Below are positions 16,942-25,957 of a stretch of 64,000 bases of DNA, piece after piece (the first letter of the stretch is position 1; each line of letters starts with the position of its first letter). A program made the translations under genes and the position numbers. The DNA is from JAAYDH01 sp035353055. Its GTDB lineage: Bacteria > Bacillota_I > Bacilli_A > RFN20 > CAG-826. The stretch is taken from positions 5,241-69,240 of the forward strand of contig DAOPYW010000003.1 in assembly GCA_035353055.1 (NCBI GenBank), in the 5' to 3' direction. The notes beneath the pieces are model-generated. The model was not told the DNA's origin. It saw only the letters and a program-made list of their open reading frames with translations, and did not search any database.

Positions 16942-18151
16942 TTAATAGACGATAGAGACACGGGCGAGCAAGACACTGCTGTCCGAAGCGCTGTCAAATA
17001 GCAGATAGGAAACATCCGAGAGATAAGCGTTTTTGCTTTCGTCAGTTGGCTTGACAAAAGTATACTGCATAATCTCATAGCTATTCGCATCGCTTGATAA
17101 TAAGGAACGATATTGATAAGTCAATCCTTCCTTTACGATCTCTTCGTTCTCAATAGCGCCATTGAGATAAGTTTCAAAATCGAAGAAAAGATTATCATAA
17201 AAAATGGTCAAGTCGGCGAGGAAANNNNNNNNNNNNNNNNNNNNNNNNNNNNNNNNNNNNNNNNNNNNNNNNNNNNNNNNNNNNNNNNNNNNNNNNNNNN
17301 NNNNNNNNNNNNNNNNNNNNNNNNTTGTCAGTCATCGTTGTCGCCTCGCTAGTCGTGATGATGGTTTTATCGCCGCTGATAACATGGCCTAGATCATCGA
17401 GAACTTCTTCTCTAGTGCTGGTTACAGAGCTAAATGAATAGGTTAAGCTGGTTTCGACATCTAAACCATCAATAATCTCCACGTACGTAAAGGAGTAGTT
17501 CTGCTCAACTTTATCAGTCTTCGTGATATCAGTGGACTCGTTATATGTATAGTTTAGCGAGAGTGTGTTGACGATAGAGGACCAAGTTTTTGTCGTTGTT
17601 TTAACGGTTTTCCCGTAATCCTCGCTATAGTAAGACACTTCGTAGGAATCGGTTCGATCGACAAAATTACGCTTGTCAAAATTTTCTTCCGTTCCGTGGA
17701 TATCATCAATCTTATAGACGAAAGTGTTTATATCCGCAGTGGTAACGTTTTTGCCTTCGGATTCATCATCGGCAATTTTGGTGGAGTTAAAGCTGAGGAT
17801 AGAAGAGTACTTCTTGCTCTCTATCTGCACCTTGCTAGCATCTTTGACATCTTTAACATAAGCAAAGCTTAAAGGGCTGCCTTTATGCTCGCTAGCCCAG
17901 CGAGAATACGATCCAGTCGAAAGATTAAAGGACTCAGTAACATGATTCTCATCACCATCAATGAGAGATGAGTTAAGGGAGATAATGTCGCCGACCGCAA
18001 AGGTTTTGCTGTTCTGTAAATTCAGTTTCTCGTCTTGATAAAAACTCACGAAATCGGCGTGGGCGATGACGGCGGTTCCGCCGTAGCTGCAGCCAGCAAT
18101 AAGGGCGACAAGGGAGAGAGGCAGGATTCTTAAATAAGGCTTAATTTTCAT
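16942..18151 (-). CDS. Hypothetical lipoprotein at the end of the malEFG operon (gap inside)
   Basis: The N-terminus MKIKPYLRILPLSLVALIAGC carries a lipobox (LIAGC, Cys21), so the mature protein is probably a membrane-anchored surface lipoprotein. The rest is Ser/Thr-rich with no recognised domain. A 100-N gap (17225-17324) splits it. The upstream part ends in the gap and the downstream part continues in another frame (FLADLTIFYDN... to RVSIVY), because the arbitrary gap length is not the true one; one continuous gene is the simplest reading. Its TAGGAG site and 9-nt distance from the preceding membrane gene place it in the maltodextrin transporter operon. A role in substrate capture is possible but unproven. 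Confidence 0.75.
17225..17324. other. Scaffold gap (100 N) inside the lipoprotein gene
   Basis: A fixed-size N run. The frames on the two sides disagree by the nominal length, so the true gap length is not 100 (or not 100 modulo 3). Confidence 0.9.
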
Positions 18152-18160
18152 ATCGATCTC

Positions 18161-18628
18161 CTACTTTCCATTTAGTGCTAGCACATAGCAAGACAAGACA
18201 CCGTGATAGACAGTGAAAACAATATAAAGAATATATCCCACTAGTAAACTCTGGGCTGCTGAATAGGAGAATTCATAGGGAACAACCCATAATCTGCAGA
18301 TCGAGATAATGAAGACGGCCAGCGAAATAAAAGCGGAAACAAAGGTTAATGTTGAGGAGATGGTTTGCGATACTTTTTGATTGGGTAAAACCATCATCAA
18401 AACCAAGCTAGCAATCAAAAATAAGATGGCACATATCAATCCGATAAAAGGAAATAAAAGCGTCGAGTTAGCCTTGACGATTTCCACGAAGGTCATCGTG
18501 TTGCCTTGGAAAAGGTAAGTGTATGAGTAAAAGGGAGTCAGAATACTGGCCAAGAATAGGCCGATAGATCCGATGGCACCGAAGATGGCGTAGCGGCAAA
18601 TCTTCCAGGGAGTTAAAGCAGTATGCAT
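18161..18628 (-). CDS. Four-helix membrane protein in the malEFG operon
   Basis: 155 residues with four hydrophobic segments (about 12-34, 57-80, 90-112 and 122-148). No family is recognised. It lies 10 nt after malG and 9 nt before the lipoprotein gene in the maltodextrin import operon. It could be an accessory subunit or unrelated. The charged loops are short (PNQKVS between helices 2 and 3), so most of the protein is in the membrane. Confidence 0.7.
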   Translation of the reverse strand: MHTALTPWKICRYAIFGAIGSIGLFLASILTPFYSYTYLFQGNTMTFVEIVKANSTLLFPFIGLICAILFLIASLVLMMVLPNQKVSQTISSTLTFVSAFISLAVFIISICRLWVVPYEFSYSAAQSLLVGYILYIVFTVYHGVLSCYVLALNGK

Positions 18629-18638
18629 ATATCCACCT

Positions 18639-19583
18639 CTAACCTTTCACCGCGCCAGCGGTAACCCCTTCCACATAGTATTTTTGGAGGAACATAAATA
18701 ATCCGACAATTGGAATGCCAATGCAGACGCATCCAGCCGCGAATTGGGTGAACAAGTTAGCATCCGATTGTGGCCCAAATAGCAGTGAGTAAAGACCCAC
18801 GGAAACGGTCCAGCATTCAGGCGCGCCTTGCCCGATGATAACTTTGGCAAAGATGAAGTCCATCCACGGTCCAGTGAAACTCATCAAGGCGGTATAGATG
18901 ATGATGGGTTTAGACATCGGTAAAATAATCTTTAAGAAGATTCTAAAATTGGAGCAGCCATCGAGCTTGGCTGATTCTACAAGAGAAGTAGGCAGAACAT
19001 CGAAGAATCCTTTCGCGACTTGGAAGCCCATGCCCGCGCCAGCGGAATAGGCGAGAATCAAGCCGAGAATATTCAGATAAGCGGATTCAGCGGTATTGCC
19101 CGCTAAGCCGATGGATTTGAGCAAGAAATAGACGGCAATCATCGACATGAAGCCCGGGAATAAGCCGAGAATCATTGTGAGATTCATCCAAGCTTTTCGC
19201 ATTTTGAAGCGGAGCTTGGACATGCAGTAAGCCACCGATAGAACTAGGAAGGTGGAAACTACGCAAGAGACGACAGCGACAATTAATGTGTTAAGCATCC
19301 ACATTGGGAAAGCACCTTTGACCCCATAGAAGCTGTTAGTGAATAGATTAATGAAATTGTCAAAGCCTAATTTCGTGGGGAAATAGTTGCTCACGACGAT
19401 GCCGATGAGATCGCCATCGACGTTAGTCTCAGTTCTAAAAGCGGAAAGGACGATCCACAAAATAGGGATAATCCATACCAAAGAAAGCATGACGAGCCCG
19501 AGATATGAGAGTGTGCGAGAGAGGATATTATTTGCTCTTTGAGTTAAATGAAAACCATTGAACTTTTTCTTTGATTGCATCAT
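18639..19583 (-). CDS. malG: Maltodextrin ABC transporter permease MalG
   Basis: 314-residue inner-membrane permease of the binding-protein-dependent sugar family with six predicted helices. The cytoplasmic EAA loop that contacts the ATPase reads ESAKLDGCSNFRIFLKIILP, with G-x(9)-P-type spacing, near residue 210-230. The C-terminal helix is followed by FLQKYYVEGVTAGAVKG, the usual ending of MalG-type permeases. Its ATG overlaps the malF stop (ATGA), so the two subunits are translated together. It pairs with MalF, MalE and probably the MsmX-like ATPase at 23.6 kb. Confidence 0.93.
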   Translation of the reverse strand: MMQSKKKFNGFHLTQRANNILSRTLSYLGLVMLSLVWIIPILWIVLSAFRTETNVDGDLIGIVVSNYFPTKLGFDNFINLFTNSFYGVKGAFPMWMLNTLIVAVVSCVVSTFLVLSVAYCMSKLRFKMRKAWMNLTMILGLFPGFMSMIAVYFLLKSIGLAGNTAESAYLNILGLILAYSAGAGMGFQVAKGFFDVLPTSLVESAKLDGCSNFRIFLKIILPMSKPIIIYTALMSFTGPWMDFIFAKVIIGQGAPECWTVSVGLYSLLFGPQSDANLFTQFAAGCVCIGIPIVGLFMFLQKYYVEGVTAGAVKG

Positions 19584-21145
19584 TGGAAAGTATCCTCCTC
19601 TTTGTAAGCCTTGCTTCGGCGATAAGTAATGAGGGTAATCGTCGCGGTAATCAAGAAGGTAAAGATGCCGATCACCGCGCCGGTATTGTATTCGCCATTG
19701 GTGATCGTCAGCTTATATAGCCATGTGACGAGCAAGTCGGTTTCACCAGCGACATAGGTGCCACCGACCACGTTTGGTCCACCACCAGTCAAAAGGAAGA
19801 TGGTGTTAAATGAGTTGATGTTTCCAATGAAGGAAGAAATCAAATAAGGCGTCGTGACGAAAATGATGTAGGGGAAGGTGATTTTGAAGAGCATTTTAGT
19901 CTTCGTCGCGCCATCCACCCTCGCGGCTTCGTATAAGTCGGAAGGAATATTCATCAAGATGCCGGATGTCATCAGCATGGTGTAAGGAATACCTAGCCAC
20001 ATGTTGATAAGAATAACCATGAACTTAGCGAGATAAGGGTTATCTCCGGAAGTATTATTGCCTAAGAAGCCAATCGCCGAATCTATCCATCCCAAATTCT
20101 GGAGGATTTGATTGACTGGTCCTTGACCGCTCAAGATGTTTCTCATGGCGAGAAGCGAAATAAATTGCGGAATCGCGATGGTCAAAATGAAGACCGTGCG
20201 AAATACTTTTTTGAAGCGAATGCCTTTCTTATTGATAAGAATGGCGAGAAGAATACCGCCAAAATAGCAGGTGAAAGTCGCGAACACGGCCCACACCATG
20301 GTCCAACCCAAAACTGGGAAGAAGCGCGCGCCAATCTCTCGCCCTAAGGTTGTGCTTCCCTCAAAGATATCGAGGAAGTTGGTGAGCCCATTCCAGTGGA
20401 ATAGATTCTTATAATATGGATCGAGAGCGGCGTTCATATCAAAATCGTTATAAGTGGTAAACGCCATGCAAATCATAAAGATGGTCGGAATGACGGTAAA
20501 GATGAGAGCCGCAATCGCGGTGGGAGTCAGCATCATGAAATGGAATCGATTGTCGAGCAAGGAAGACATGTCTTGCTTAAAGGAGGTCGGCTTGCGGCCA
20601 GCTTTGACATCTTGATCGCTCTTGTAGGAGCTCTTAATATTGGAAAACCAAACGATGATGTAGAGGATGACCACTGCGATGGTCACTAAGCCGAACAAAA
20701 GCAATAGTTTGGAATCGTCTTTTTCGACTTTAATGGGAAGTTCTCCAGGCCGGAAAATCACATAGGATTCAGGATTTCCCATTAAGGCCAAGTTGCGGAG
20801 AGCCTTCCATCCATAAGGGGTATTGTTAATCTCGGGACACAAGACCATGAAGAGAATAAAAGCAATTTGGAAGATGAGATAAAGAAATCCTTTAAAAAAT
20901 TGCTTGTGATATAAATTTCCTGATCCGCAGAAGAAAAATGATAGTTTTGTTCCGATGCTTCCATCGACAAAAATCTGCCACAAATTCTTAAAAGCTCGTC
21001 CGATTTTCAAACCGAGCTTTTTAAGGAATGAGCCAATGCTTTTACCGATGCTAGTTAAGAAATGTCCTACTGCTTTGCAAGCGACAAGAAAGACATTCTT
21101 TTTTTCTTTCCCATTTTCAAGGGATGGTTTTTGGACATCAGCCAT
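19580..21145 (-). CDS. malF: Maltodextrin ABC transporter permease MalF, extended N-terminus
   Basis: 521 residues. The C-terminal two-thirds is a standard permease with EAA loop YEAARVDGATKTKMLFKITF near 425-445. The N-terminal about 220 residues are extra: a basic amphipathic stretch (LTSIGKSIGSFLKKLGLKIG), then two added membrane helices (about 85-105 and 148-168) and a linker before the core. Long MalF proteins of this type occur in other Bacilli, where the extra helices lie before the permease core. It starts 52 nt after malE and overlaps malG by 4 nt. Confidence 0.92.
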   Translation of the reverse strand: MADVQKPSLENGKEKKNVFLVACKAVGHFLTSIGKSIGSFLKKLGLKIGRAFKNLWQIFVDGSIGTKLSFFFCGSGNLYHKQFFKGFLYLIFQIAFILFMVLCPEINNTPYGWKALRNLALMGNPESYVIFRPGELPIKVEKDDSKLLLLFGLVTIAVVILYIIVWFSNIKSSYKSDQDVKAGRKPTSFKQDMSSLLDNRFHFMMLTPTAIAALIFTVIPTIFMICMAFTTYNDFDMNAALDPYYKNLFHWNGLTNFLDIFEGSTTLGREIGARFFPVLGWTMVWAVFATFTCYFGGILLAILINKKGIRFKKVFRTVFILTIAIPQFISLLAMRNILSGQGPVNQILQNLGWIDSAIGFLGNNTSGDNPYLAKFMVILINMWLGIPYTMLMTSGILMNIPSDLYEAARVDGATKTKMLFKITFPYIIFVTTPYLISSFIGNINSFNTIFLLTGGGPNVVGGTYVAGETDLLVTWLYKLTITNGEYNTGAVIGIFTFLITATITLITYRRSKAYKEEDTFQ

Positions 21146-21197
21146 GCATTATCTCCTTTCTTGCCAATGATTATTGGCGATAAATAAAGTTAGATAA

Positions 21198-22571
21198 TTA
21201 CAGGACATCGACAGGTAAGTCTTCCGGAATGGTTTCTGGGACTTTGCCTTTTTGCCAAATGTACTCCATTTTATAGAGAGTTTCTCTAATCTTAGTGAGA
21301 GTTGAGAAAGCGCCAGCATCATTAATCACGGCGTTTCTATAGAAATCAGGAGCGGTCTTAGAATAGTAATAAGTATTGAGGGTACCAGTCACAAATGGTT
21401 GTGGGATACCAAATTCAGCCATGGAAGTCTGAGCGACAGCTAAATCGTAGACAGTGGGATCCACTTGATCTTGGATTTCCGCGATATCGTCAGCCGCGCC
21501 AGCATAGGCGGGGACGTTAGCGCATTCGATAAAGGACTGCAATTGGACTTCTTTGCTAGAGAGATAAGAGACGATCTCTTGCATGTAAGCGTACTTTTTG
21601 GTGCTGGCCGCAAAGTTCATCATCAAGCATTTGCAGTCGGCGAAGGTTCCACCTTGCATCACTGTTCCTTCGGAAACAGCGCTTAACCCCTCGACATCGC
21701 TAGCGGAGAGCGTATAGGTAGGAATTAGAGTAATTCCAGTATTGGTCTTGCCGATAGCTGCGGTGAAGGCTTGGTAGTGCCAAGCACCACCGATGATACT
21801 TAATGTTGCGCCATTGGCGATGTTGACGGCCCAGTTGCTATCGGTAGGGAACAACCCGCCATTGTCGTTATTGAAGACGCGCTGTGCCCATCTTAAGCTA
21901 GCGACTTCATCATCGCCTTGGGCATAGCAGTTATTCTTTTCGAGGTTTTTGTATATTTTTAATGAGGTGTATTTATTGGAAGCGTTGACCGCTAAAAGGT
22001 TGAATGAGTAGTTGAAACCATCGGTTCCGACCACTGAGAAAGCCTTGGTCTTGGTGCTCTTAGCCGCGGCGGCGGACATCAAACCTTCAAAGGTTGTCGC
22101 TTGTTCAGGGGTGACATATTGCTTGTTGTAATAGAGCATTAGAGCTTGAGAGATAAAGGGGACACCATAGAGACTTCTCGTGCCACCGTAGTTAGAATAG
22201 ACAACATCCAAGAAGGAGGCGGGGTTATCAGCGGTGACTTGAGCGATGAGACTCTCGTCAGTGTAAGGATATGCTAAGCCTTTTTCGACGAGCTTGCCAA
22301 TGTTGTCGTGAGCGGTGACGATGATATCAGCACAGGCCGTGTTATCAGTAGCCATCGCGCCACCAACCGTGCCAGTATCAACACCAGTTACGTCAATGCT
22401 GTACTTGAAATCTGGATGAGATTCGACATACTCATTGCAAATCGTTTGATAAAATTCGGCGGACTCTTCGCCGACCCAGAGGGTGATCACTTTGCTCTCG
22501 CCACAACTTACTAAAGGTAAAGTTATGCCAGCGAGAAGGAGCGCAGTAATCAAAAGCTTCTTTGACTTCAT
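21198..22571 (-). CDS. malE: Maltodextrin-binding lipoprotein MalE (ABC solute-binding)
   Basis: 457-residue extracellular solute-binding protein, family 1. The signal peptide with lipobox LVSCG (Cys near 23) anchors it to the outer face of the membrane. The first mature strand reads VITLWVGEESAEFYQTICNEY, typical for sugar-binding proteins, and aromatic-rich segments later (GAWHYQAFTAAIG, YYYSKTAPDFYRNAVI) fit a sugar site. It leads the operon malE-malF-malG-membrane protein-lipoprotein. Specificity for maltodextrin is inferred from the surrounding starch genes. It has an AGGAG site. Confidence 0.9.
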   Translation of the reverse strand: MKSKKLLITALLLAGITLPLVSCGESKVITLWVGEESAEFYQTICNEYVESHPDFKYSIDVTGVDTGTVGGAMATDNTACADIIVTAHDNIGKLVEKGLAYPYTDESLIAQVTADNPASFLDVVYSNYGGTRSLYGVPFISQALMLYYNKQYVTPEQATTFEGLMSAAAAKSTKTKAFSVVGTDGFNYSFNLLAVNASNKYTSLKIYKNLEKNNCYAQGDDEVASLRWAQRVFNNDNGGLFPTDSNWAVNIANGATLSIIGGAWHYQAFTAAIGKTNTGITLIPTYTLSASDVEGLSAVSEGTVMQGGTFADCKCLMMNFAASTKKYAYMQEIVSYLSSKEVQLQSFIECANVPAYAGAADDIAEIQDQVDPTVYDLAVAQTSMAEFGIPQPFVTGTLNTYYYSKTAPDFYRNAVINDAGAFSTLTKIRETLYKMEYIWQKGKVPETIPEDLPVDVL

Positions 22572-22591
22572 AATTATCTCCTATATTTGTT

Positions 22592-22608
22592 CCTTCATAT
22601 GATGAAGG
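22592..22608. promoter_or_regulatory. Hairpin in the malE 5' leader
   Basis: CCTTCAT-ATG-ATGAAGG, a perfect 7-bp inverted repeat with a 3-nt loop, between the -10 box and the ribosome binding site. It is an operator or an RNA hairpin affecting translation. Confidence 0.5.
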
Positions 22609-22617
22609 TTCATAATT

Positions 22618-22646
22618 AGTATATTTTTGTTGGAATAAAAAAACAA
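22618..22646 (-). promoter_or_regulatory. malE operon promoter
   Basis: On the minus strand TTGTTT (22646-22641) is followed after 17 nt by a -10 TATACT (22623-22618). The -35 overlaps the T tract of the preceding terminator. Confidence 0.6.
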
Positions 22647-22673
22647 CTCTAAAACGCGCATACATGTTGCGCG
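22641..22673 (-). terminator. Terminator after the RDD gene
   Basis: On the minus strand a GC-rich stem CGCGCA/TGCGCG with a 7-nt loop (22673-22655) is followed by TTTTAGAG and a run of T. Confidence 0.65.
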
Positions 22674-22697
22674 GGAGAGCAAAATGTAATTATTTGA

Positions 22698-22717
22698 GAA
22701 TAAATGTACATTTATTC
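22698..22717. repeat. 20-bp perfect palindrome over the RDD stop codon
   Basis: GAATAAATGTACATTTATTC reads the same on both strands and contains the TAA stop (22714-22712) of the RDD gene. It may be a protein-binding site or a 3'-end hairpin. Confidence 0.6.
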
Positions 22718-23515
22718 AGAGAAATCATCGTCTGCCACTAGAGGGGTGAAGGTTTTTTTATCGATCACTTTTGTGCCAGTGATTAAATCGTGCAAAGTCC
22801 TGCCGCTTTTGGTGAGGGAAGCGATGACTAAAAAGACCACTGGGACAATGAAGAAAGTGTATAGGCCAAAGAATAGAAATGGCAAGCAGCCACAGATGAT
22901 CAAGATGAATAAATAGCGGAACAAAACCTGATACCAAAGAGCGCGCGACTCATACCGCGTGGCAAAGAGCTGCTCTTCAGCGAAGAGCTGACCGATGGTC
23001 GCTCGCCGCTGATTCATCAGCGGTACCGCTAATAGAAAAATGCCGAGTGTGAAAGTCCCGCATAAAACATTAATTCCATAATTGATAAGATCCTTATCGA
23101 AAGTCAAATTGCTGTATGCTTCATTGGCTTTGATGCTCTGAATGTAGGAGTCCCGTATTTCCTCAGTCGGATTGGCGATGATTTTTACGACGTAGATGTG
23201 CTGCTCTTCGTCGATGTATTTTTGATAGCCAAGATAGTCGGAGCCATTCTCAGCAGTGATGAGGATTTTTTCGCCATATCCAGTGTCGAGTTTAGTCATG
23301 TCTTCGATCTCGGTAATCTGATGCTGATAATCTTTGAAATCATGCGAAATCGGAGTGTTCATACAGAAAAAGTAGCAGAGCCAATAGAAGAGAAAGATAA
23401 TGCATATATCGATCAATCCACCGGCGAAGCGCTGCATGAAATGAGGCTTGGCGTTAGTTGAGAAGGGTTGATTGCTCTGATTGGCTGATTCGCTGGGTAT
23501 TATGTTGCTCGCCAT
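22712..23515 (-). CDS. RDD-family membrane protein
   Basis: 267 residues. A polar N-terminus is followed by FMQRFAGGLIDICIIFLFYW, the conserved RDD-type first helix (R...D), then three or more further membrane segments, ending in the RTLHDLITGTKVI signature of RDD proteins. A large polar loop of about 100 residues lies between helices 1 and 2 and is probably external. The function of the family is mostly unknown (some members affect ion or osmotic balance). The ATG at 23515 is chosen because TATAAT ends exactly 7 nt before it and no Shine-Dalgarno exists; a longer frame to 23554 would read through the promoter. It is monocistronic. Confidence 0.85.
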   Translation of the reverse strand: MASNIIPSESANQSNQPFSTNAKPHFMQRFAGGLIDICIIFLFYWLCYFFCMNTPISHDFKDYQHQITEIEDMTKLDTGYGEKILITAENGSDYLGYQKYIDEEQHIYVVKIIANPTEEIRDSYIQSIKANEAYSNLTFDKDLINYGINVLCGTFTLGIFLLAVPLMNQRRATIGQLFAEEQLFATRYESRALWYQVLFRYLFILIICGCLPFLFFGLYTFFIVPVVFLVIASLTKSGRTLHDLITGTKVIDKKTFTPLVADDDFSE

Positions 23516-23521
23516 ATTAAT

Positions 23522-23527
23522 ATTATA
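23522..23527 (-). promoter_or_regulatory. -10 box set for a leaderless start (RDD gene)
   Basis: TATAAT on the minus strand; its last base is 7 nt before the A of the RDD-gene ATG. No Shine-Dalgarno is present. Confidence 0.65.
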
Positions 23528-23560
23528 AAACAAAAGATGGATATTTCTACCCATCTCTTT
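23527..23560 (-). terminator. Terminator after the MsmX-like ATPase gene
   Basis: On the minus strand stem AGATGG/CCATCT with a 10-nt loop is followed by TTTGTTTT. It runs into the promoter of the RDD gene. Confidence 0.6.
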
Positions 23561-23578
23561 AATTAATTTTTGTGAAAT

Positions 23579-25459
23579 TTAGCAGATGCGCATGTCGATC
23601 TCAGCTTGCCAGACTTCGATGTTGTCGCTATCGATCCAAATATTGACGGAGGGCTGGTTAAATTCAGCATCTACTTCGATGAGCAAAGGTTGCCCAGCGA
23701 TGTCTAACAAAGCGTATTTTTGATTGCCATAATCGACAATTTTTGAGACGGTCGCGAGGATGCCACCTTCTGGCAGCAAGCGAACGGCTTTGCGGTCGAA
23801 TACATAATGGTATTTTTTCTTGTAGGCATCGTTGCCTTCGACGGCGTTGATCTTGAAGCCATTGCTTTGGGGTGCGGGGATGCGCACGGAATCGACATGA
23901 TAGAAGAAGTTCAGGACGCGCTCGCGATTCTCGCGAACTTCTTGCTTGCTGAAAGTGCCGAAGAGAGATTCTTGCTTTTTGACGGGTGTGAGAATCACTT
24001 CTTCTCCCACCACTAGTTCGACTTTGTCATTCAAGAGGGAGAAATGATAGTCATCGCCAGCTTGAATGCTTGAGTCGACGAGAGCGAAGAGATAGCGGTC
24101 GCCGTATTCTAGATAGGCGAGGTGCTGATTTTCCACTTCTTCCACCATGTGAACTTTGAGGTGGAAATCTTTGCCGGGAACAACAGCTTCGGGGGGGATT
24201 TCCAAGGAGAAATCCTTTGCTCCCTTGAGAGCTTCAGCGAATGCTTCTGGAAGCGCGACTTTTTGGGAGAATACTTCCATTTTTTTATTTTCGACCATCG
24301 CTTTAGCGAGAGTGAAGTCAGGAATGGGGCTCATGAGAGTAATCTCAGTCTCTTTATTGAAGAAGTGAATCTTGTCGGGGTCGATGGCTAAATCGATGAC
24401 GTGGCCCACCTCAATCGGAGTGCCTTCAATGGTCTTGACGGTGATGTTTTTGCCGACATCTTTCAAGGTGAAGTCTTTGCTTCCCGATCCGATCTCGCCG
24501 TAGACAATGCATTCATTGCCGAGGTGCTCAACTGCGTTGACTTGGCATTTTAAGCCAGTGGGCTTCTTGCTGATTTTGATATGCTCGGGGCGGATGCCAA
24601 GAGTGACTGGAACATCACCATGGATGTAGCTATCATGGACTTTGCTGACCTTTTCAAATGGCAATTCAATGAAGCTCTCATCGACGAATTTCATCGTGAC
24701 CATGTCGCCGTGGCGATTGAGAGTGACATCGAAGAAGTTCATCTGCGGAGTGCCGATGAATCCGGCGACGAATTTATTGTATGGCTTGTTGTACAAGTTC
24801 ATTGGAGTATCGATTTGCTGGACATAGCCGAGCTTCATGACCACGATGCGAGTGCCCATGGTCATCGCTTCGACTTGGTCGTGAGTGACATAGATAAAAG
24901 TAGTCGCTAATTTCTTGTGGAGCTTCGTGATCTCCGTTCTCATCTGAGCGCGGAGTTTGGCGTCGAGGTTGCTCAATGGCTCATCGAGCAGGAATACTTT
25001 TGGATCGCGGACGATGGCTCTTCCGAGAGCCACGCGTTGGCGCTGGCCACCAGACATCGCTTTAGGCTTGCGGTCGAGGTAATCTTCAATGTCCAAAATC
25101 TTCGCCGCTTCCATCACTTTTTGATGGATGACTTCTTTGGAGACACGGCGGTTCTTTAGACCAAAAGCCATATTTTCATAGACAGTCATGTGAGGGTATA
25201 GAGCATAGTTTTGGAAGACCATGGCGATATCGCGGTCTTTGGGTTCCATATCGTTGACCAAAGTGTCCTCGATAAATAAGTCTCCAGCGGTGATCTGTTC
25301 GAGACCAGCAATCATGCGCAAAGTGGTTGATTTGCCACAGCCAGAAGGGCCGACGAAAACGATGAATTCCTTGTCTTGAATGTCGATGTTAAAATCGTTA
25401 ACCGCCTTGTGACCATTGTCATAAACCTTGTAGATGTGACTAAGTCTTAAATTTGCCAT
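23579..25459 (-). CDS. Sugar ABC transporter ATPase (MsmX/UgpC type) with long C-terminal extension
   Basis: Energises maltodextrin import. The nucleotide-binding domain is complete: Walker A GPSGCGKST (near 37-45), Q-loop QNYALYPHMT, signature MSGGQRQR (near 134) and Walker B VFLLDEPLSNLDAKL, with the H-loop VTHDQVEAM. A MOI/TOBE-type OB fold follows (about 235-370, including LGIRPEHIKI). The typical family member ends near 370 residues; this one continues for about 255 more, with beta-rich segments of no recognised family (LAYLEYGDRYLFALVDSS; YGNQKYALLDIAGQPLLIEV), perhaps a regulatory module. An AGGAGG site precedes the ATG. It sits apart from malEFG, as MsmX does in Bacillus. Confidence 0.93.
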   Translation of the reverse strand: MANLRLSHIYKVYDNGHKAVNDFNIDIQDKEFIVFVGPSGCGKSTTLRMIAGLEQITAGDLFIEDTLVNDMEPKDRDIAMVFQNYALYPHMTVYENMAFGLKNRRVSKEVIHQKVMEAAKILDIEDYLDRKPKAMSGGQRQRVALGRAIVRDPKVFLLDEPLSNLDAKLRAQMRTEITKLHKKLATTFIYVTHDQVEAMTMGTRIVVMKLGYVQQIDTPMNLYNKPYNKFVAGFIGTPQMNFFDVTLNRHGDMVTMKFVDESFIELPFEKVSKVHDSYIHGDVPVTLGIRPEHIKISKKPTGLKCQVNAVEHLGNECIVYGEIGSGSKDFTLKDVGKNITVKTIEGTPIEVGHVIDLAIDPDKIHFFNKETEITLMSPIPDFTLAKAMVENKKMEVFSQKVALPEAFAEALKGAKDFSLEIPPEAVVPGKDFHLKVHMVEEVENQHLAYLEYGDRYLFALVDSSIQAGDDYHFSLLNDKVELVVGEEVILTPVKKQESLFGTFSKQEVRENRERVLNFFYHVDSVRIPAPQSNGFKINAVEGNDAYKKKYHYVFDRKAVRLLPEGGILATVSKIVDYGNQKYALLDIAGQPLLIEVDAEFNQPSVNIWIDSDNIEVWQAEIDMRIC

Positions 25460-25473
25460 ATAGCCTCCTATGG

Positions 25474-25494
25474 ATTAGCGTTTGTTACTAATCT
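25474..25494. promoter_or_regulatory. Inverted repeat with LacI/CcpA-like core before the ATPase gene
   Basis: GATTAG...CTAATC arms (6 bp, 9-nt centre). The minus strand contains AAACGCTA, which fits the core AARCGYTW of LacI-family/cre operators. It lies just upstream of the ribosome binding site. Confidence 0.4.
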
Positions 25495-25527
25495 TTATTT
25501 TAACTTGTTTTCGCGTAAATAAAAGGG

Positions 25528-25953
25528 TTATTGCTCATCTTCCTTTTGGGAAAGAGAGATTCCGTGACTTTCTAAATAGAGGATTATTTCGTTGCTTCCG
25601 CGGATGTGAGAAGGCATGATACAGAAGCGCTTTTTCTTTGAATAGATTAGATACATTTCATCGACCAGCATCACCTTATGAATCTTTTCAAAGGGCAAAA
25701 CTTTTTTATTCCAAAAGATGTGGTTGATCAATCGGTTGTCTTTCACTTCGACGTAATGAAAGAGCTGATCAGCTAGGACGATGAGGCCGATAAGCGCGAA
25801 TAATCCGCAGAAAATATAGACGAGAATCGATATTAGTAGAGTCGAGCGGTCCCAGATGAAATAGCCGAGAGCGGCCAAAGAAAGGACAATATCTAAAAGC
25901 AAAAAGATGAGCAGACCGCGAATGGGATAGGTTCTCAACTTTTGCTTTTTCAT
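25528..25953 (-). CDS. Small membrane protein with PH-like C-terminal domain
   Basis: 141 residues. There are two membrane helices (about 12-33 and 38-63), then a beta-rich cytoplasmic part (HYVEVKDNRLINHIFWNKK, LPFEKIHKVMLVDEMYLIY) resembling bacterial PH-type domains found after paired helices. This assignment is by pattern only. It begins 4 nt after the upstream pullulanase stop, so it belongs to the amylase-pullulanase transcript. No direct role in starch use can be claimed. Confidence 0.65.
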   Translation of the reverse strand: MKKQKLRTYPIRGLLIFLLLDIVLSLAALGYFIWDRSTLLISILVYIFCGLFALIGLIVLADQLFHYVEVKDNRLINHIFWNKKVLPFEKIHKVMLVDEMYLIYSKKKRFCIMPSHIRGSNEIILYLESHGISLSQKEDEQ

Positions 25954-25957
25954 AGCT

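Noticed and set aside
16942..18151. Possible frameshifted pseudogene (lipoprotein in the malEFG operon)
   Set aside because: The frame change coincides exactly with a 100-N gap of arbitrary length, so it is best explained by the assembly.
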